A stretch of 64,000 bases of DNA from Paenibacillus hexagrammi (GTDB lineage Bacteria > Bacillota > Bacilli > Paenibacillales > NBRC-103111), in NCBI RefSeq assembly GCF_021513275.1, contig NZ_CP090978.1, forward strand, positions 2,976,001 through 3,040,000, written 5' to 3'. Below are positions 60,627-64,000 of the stretch, piece by piece. The position numbers and the translations under genes are program-made. How positions within the stretch are numbered: the first letter of the stretch is position 1; every line of letters begins with the position of its first letter. The notes beneath the pieces were generated by a model that worked only from the letters and a program-made list of their open reading frames with translations, was not told where the DNA came from and ran no database searches.

Positions 60627-61634
60627 TCATGCATCGTGGAGCAGCAGCAGAGTGAGGAAATCACTCTTATCCAGCGCTCCAAAGTATTCTTTCAATTCAA
60701 CATCCTTGAGTCTCTCCTGAAGAGCCTGCTCCTCATAACGGCAGCCAACCAGCTTTTGCTCCAGCTCATGTACATCCTTCGTACCGAAGAAGTCCCCGTA
60801 AATCTTCAAATGGGCAATGGTTCCTTCGACCAATTCAATTCGTACATCGATCGATCCCACGCCTTCAAATCGTTTAGAATGCTGTATCGAGCTCTTCGGG
60901 GATTTCCCGTAATTCCAGTCCCAGTTCTGATAACGTTCCATTGACAGCTCGTTAATGTTCTCCCAATCTTCATCGGTAAGGTTGTATCGAGGTACCTCCG
61001 ATTCATTGACCCCGAAAATGGATTCCAGCAGCTTGGAGCGAAATTCTGCAATTGAAATAGGTGTGTCTAGGAACTCCGAAATATTGGCTACACGGCTTCG
61101 AATGGATTTGATGCCTTTGGATTGAATCTTGTCCGCTTTCACCTTGAGCGCAGAAACTACACTCTCGATCTCGGAATCAAACAGCAGCGTTCCATGACTG
61201 AACATACGGCCTTTCGTAGCAAATTGGGCGTTGCCTGATATTTTCCGTTCTCCTACCTGAATGTCATTGCGCCCAGTCAATGCGGCTTCAACACCCATCT
61301 TTCTCAGGGCCTCGACAACCGGCTCGGTGAACTTTTGAAAATTGTGAAAAGAGTTGCCGTCATCTTTCGTGATAAAACTGAAATTGAGGTTGCCCAAATC
61401 GTGATAAACCGCCCCGCCGCCTGACAGCCTTCTCACCACGTGTAGTCCCTGCTGCTTGACGTACTCGGGGTTGATCTCTTCGATCGTATTTTGATTTTTG
61501 CCGATAATGATGGACGGCTCGTTGATATAAAATAATAGATAGCTTTCATCTGCCGGCAAATTGCGAAGCGCGTATTCTTCGATAGCCAGATTGATTCTTG
61601 GGTCTGTGATGCCTTCGTTATCAATAAACAACAT
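60627..61634 (-). CDS. lplA: Lipoate-protein ligase
   Basis: 335 residues from ATG 61634 (AAAGGAGAG upstream). LplJ-like: MLFIDNEGITDPRINLAIEEY, SIIIGKNQNTIEEIN, RRLSGGGAVYHDLGNLNFSF, GRNDIQVGERKISGNAQ (catalytic Lys), C-terminal accessory domain FEGVGSIDVRIELVEG. Attaches scavenged lipoate to E2 or GcvH proteins. Starts 8 bases after a GNAT gene and is coupled to it. Confidence 0.94.
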   Translation of the reverse strand: MLFIDNEGITDPRINLAIEEYALRNLPADESYLLFYINEPSIIIGKNQNTIEEINPEYVKQQGLHVVRRLSGGGAVYHDLGNLNFSFITKDDGNSFHNFQKFTEPVVEALRKMGVEAALTGRNDIQVGERKISGNAQFATKGRMFSHGTLLFDSEIESVVSALKVKADKIQSKGIKSIRSRVANISEFLDTPISIAEFRSKLLESIFGVNESEVPRYNLTDEDWENINELSMERYQNWDWNYGKSPKSSIQHSKRFEGVGSIDVRIELVEGTIAHLKIYGDFFGTKDVHELEQKLVGCRYEEQALQERLKDVELKEYFGALDKSDFLTLLLLHDA

Positions 61635-61641
61635 ACGTAAG

Positions 61642-62136
61642 TTACTCTCCTTTATTGTCAGGTGCGCCAATCTCGGTCGTTAAAGTCCGTTGCAGGGTAA
61701 CAAGCCCTAATGATCGGTAAAATTGGAGGGCTTTCTCGTTAAACTCCCATACGTTCAGTTCGAGACTCGACGCGCCCTTCTCCCTTGCCCATTTCAGTGA
61801 TGCTTGATAGAGCGCCGTTCCGATCCCTCGTCGCTGATAATTCCGCGCAACTGCAAGTTCATTCATGTAGGCATACGTTCGTGGAACCAGCGCAGCGTAT
61901 GGCGGGCTTTGCTTCATTTCGAGCATGGCAACCCCCGCAACGATGCCGCTGACCTCCGCGATCAGAATGACTTTGTTCTCCTTATCGGAAAAGCTGCGGT
62001 ACCATCCCATCGCCACAACTCTGTCGAGTCTGGCAAATAGGTTCGGAAGCGCCTCGGCATGCTCCTCCTGCCCTTCACGGATGATCGCATTGACCGCATC
62101 ATAATCTTCCGCCGCAGCCATACGAATTTGCAACAT
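61642..62136 (-). CDS. GNAT N-acetyltransferase
   Basis: 164 residues. Acetyl-CoA motif A NYQRRGIGTALYQASLKWA, preceded by TYAYMNELAV and followed by ELNVWEFNEKALQFYRSLG. RimI-like; substrate unknown. ATG 62136 is preferred; the longer frame to 62163 lacks a ribosome site. Coupled to lplA. Confidence 0.85.
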   Translation of the reverse strand: MLQIRMAAAEDYDAVNAIIREGQEEHAEALPNLFARLDRVVAMGWYRSFSDKENKVILIAEVSGIVAGVAMLEMKQSPPYAALVPRTYAYMNELAVARNYQRRGIGTALYQASLKWAREKGASSLELNVWEFNEKALQFYRSLGLVTLQRTLTTEIGAPDNKGE

Positions 62137-62271
62137 CAGCTCAGTCCATCCTTTCTTTTTCAACTAGCTTACCTTAATTAACGTTGATTTTCCACCGGGC
62201 AGGATTGTATTTTTATGCATTTCGATGTATTTTAATAGATAAAGGTAAACAAAGGACGTGAAACGAACAAC

Positions 62272-63054
62272 ATGCATAATCAGAATGTACCCAGCAAGGA
62301 GCTGGACCAAATTGCGGCTAGAACATGGCCTGCCGAGGAAACCGCTTATATGGGGAGTTGGTGCTTAAGAGCATCACGAGGCGTTACCAAACGCGGCAAC
62401 AGCGTGTATGCTGCTGGGGAGTATCCCCCGGATTCGAACTGGCTGAGTAACATCGAACAGTTTTATCGTGATCGGTCTCTGCCGGCGGTCTTTCATGTCG
62501 CAGCGGGTGCACCGGAAGGCTTGGATGAAGCGTTGGCTCAGAACGGATACTCCATTGAAGCTCCATGTCTAGTCATGACCGCGTGCAGTCAAGAGGTAGA
62601 GGACACAACGCTCAATCTCCTTTTGCTCAAAACATGGAAGGGCTGCGAGGTCATCTTACACGACACAGCAAAGGAAGATTGGGTCCATGACTTTATCAGC
62701 ATGGAGCAATTTCCACTTTCACGGAAGCCGTTTTATGACGGATTATTTGAAAGAATGCCTGAACCCCGTGCATTTCTATCCATCCGTTTCGGCGGCGAAA
62801 CGATCGCTGCCGGAGTCTCCATCGTAGAAGGCAAGTGGGCCGGTTTTGTAAGCATCGTGGTCAGAGAGGACTTCCGCGGACGCGGCATCAGCTACCTGCT
62901 TATGCATCATTTGACCAAGTGGAGCCTCGAACAAGGCGCTTCCTGCCAATATCTCCAGGTGATGGCGGAAAATGAAACGGCCAGAAAGCTGTATGAAAAG
63001 CTTGGCTACAAGCCGTTATTCGAATATCACTACAGATGCAAGTATGATTTATAG
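62272..63054 (+). CDS. GNAT N-acetyltransferase with two GNAT halves
   Basis: 260 residues. N-terminal half (TWPAEETAYMGSWCLRASRGVTKRGNSVYA) is a degenerate GNAT found in this family; the C-terminal half is the active type with VREDFRGRGISYLLMHHL and NETARKLYEKLGY. Substrate unknown. Start ATG 62272; only a weak ribosome site (ACGTGAA) is seen. Upstream neighbour reads the other way; the SDR gene follows 53 bases later. Confidence 0.83.
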   Translation: MHNQNVPSKELDQIAARTWPAEETAYMGSWCLRASRGVTKRGNSVYAAGEYPPDSNWLSNIEQFYRDRSLPAVFHVAAGAPEGLDEALAQNGYSIEAPCLVMTACSQEVEDTTLNLLLLKTWKGCEVILHDTAKEDWVHDFISMEQFPLSRKPFYDGLFERMPEPRAFLSIRFGGETIAAGVSIVEGKWAGFVSIVVREDFRGRGISYLLMHHLTKWSLEQGASCQYLQVMAENETARKLYEKLGYKPLFEYHYRCKYDL

Positions 63055-63106
63055 CAGGTTGCATCATCCTACGTAGGTATACTTAGGATGAAAAGGAGCA
63101 ATCTAC

Positions 63107-63975
63107 ATGGCGACAGCTACCGAAACCAAGCCTGCATTCCCGCGCAGCATCAGGATCAGCAGCCGGGTATTGAATCACTCATGAATCCGCTGCCTCAATT
63201 TAAAGATTCCGCTTATAAAGCAGCCGGCAAATTAAAGGACAAGGTCGCGATCATTACCGGCGGAGACAGCGGCATCGGCCGCGCCGTTGCGGTCACGTTC
63301 GCCAAGGAAGGTGCTGACGTCGTCCTTGTGTACTTGAGCGAGCATGGAGATGCAGAAGAAACACATCGGCAGGTCGAGCAGGAAGGACGCAAGTGCTTGC
63401 ACGTATCCGGAGACATCGGCGACGAGAACTTCTGCAAGCAGCTCATCGGGCAGGTCGTTCAGCAATTCGGCAAGCTTGATATCCTCGTTAACAACGCAGC
63501 CGAGCAGCATCCTCAGAAGAAAATCGAGGATATTACTTCTCAGCAGCTGGAACGAACATTTCGAACCAATATCTTCTCTATGTTCTATCTCACTCAGGCA
63601 GCGCTACCGCATCTCAAGCCTGGAAGTGCGATCGTTAACACCGCTTCGATCACCGCCTATCACGGGCATGAGCAGCTTGTAGATTATTCGGCAACGAAGG
63701 GAGCGATTGTCAGCTTTACCCGTTCGCTTGCGCTGCAATTGAACGGCCGCGGCATCCGAGTCAACGGCGTAGCTCCCGGTCCGATCTGGACCCCGCTCAT
63801 TCCATCAACCTTTACCGCTGAGGAAGTCGCCAAGTTCGGCTCTGATACACCGATGAAACGCGCCGGCCAAACCAAGGAATTGGCGCCGAGCTATGTATTC
63901 CTTGCTTGTGACGATTCCTCCTATATGTCCGGGCAAATTCTCCATGTGAACGGCGGAACGATTGTCAACGGTTAA
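63107..63975 (+). CDS. Short-chain dehydrogenase (general-stress GSP39/YhdF-like), one frameshift
   Basis: 289 residues after correction. ATG 63107 behind AAAAGGAG begins MATATETKPAFP; a missing C in CCC at 63139-63141 shifts it into AQHQDQQPGIESLMNPLPQF. SDR motifs: TGGDSGIGRA cofactor loop, LVNNAAEQHP, catalytic Tyr/Lys in YSATKGA, VAPGPIWTPL. The long N-terminal extension with QHQ..PG.ES.M.P is typical of the YhdF/GSP39 branch. NAD(P)-dependent; substrate unknown. Confidence 0.9.
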
Positions 63976-64000
63976 GCTGACAAAGCACAAGACTTTAATA

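Overview
The window looks like chromosomal DNA of a spore-forming, low-to-mid GC Firmicute close to Paenibacillus. Evidence: spore genes (tlp, spoVK), Bacillus-type SOS boxes at lexA/yneA, and a block hflX–ynbB–glnR–glnA in the same order as in Bacillus subtilis. No rRNA, tRNA or CRISPR array was seen.

Layout. 1–2.2 kb: 5' part of a MrfA-type helicase, a small broken gene and a nitroreductase. 2.3–20.5 kb: a type IV pilus locus on the minus strand (pilB, pilT, pilC, pilA, pilD, pilMN, pilO, plus a second block of three minor-pilin-like genes). Embedded on the opposite strand is one ~2,400-residue secreted protein with a fascin-like trefoil, a DUF5057-like region and about 16 Ig-like units. 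20.7–23.5 kb: a YfhP-like membrane hydrolase and a pair of acyltransferases (OlsB-like GNAT and LpxL-like) that could make an acylated amino lipid. 23.6–25.8 kb: a class-C-type group II intron sitting exactly behind the lrgB terminator. 25.8–29.7 kb: lrgAB with a small membrane protein in front, tlp, rnz and a zinc alcohol dehydrogenase. 29.8–35.2 kb: metH, mtnD, a HAD phosphatase and ynzC. 35.5–36.7 kb: yneA/lexA with four LexA boxes between them. 37–42.2 kb: a 2H phosphoesterase, glnA, glnR, ynbB and hflX. 42.3–46.5 kb: efeUOB iron uptake under a Fur box. 46.6–51.3 kb: glpX, lutR and lutCBA (lactate use). 51.6–57.6 kb: an L-rhamnose operon (rhaEW, a sensory-rhodopsin-transducer homologue, rhaA, rhaB, DeoR regulator). 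57.7–64 kb: a secreted transglutaminase-like protein, spoVK, a His-rich protein, lplA, two GNATs and an SDR.

A striking global feature is about 25 apparent single-base indels, most in short homopolymers, that break otherwise canonical genes (pilT, metH, hflX, glnR, glpX, lutB, rhaA and others). The simplest reading is uncorrected sequencing or assembly error, so these genes are described below as single loci with the shift position given. All coordinates for such genes span the whole locus.
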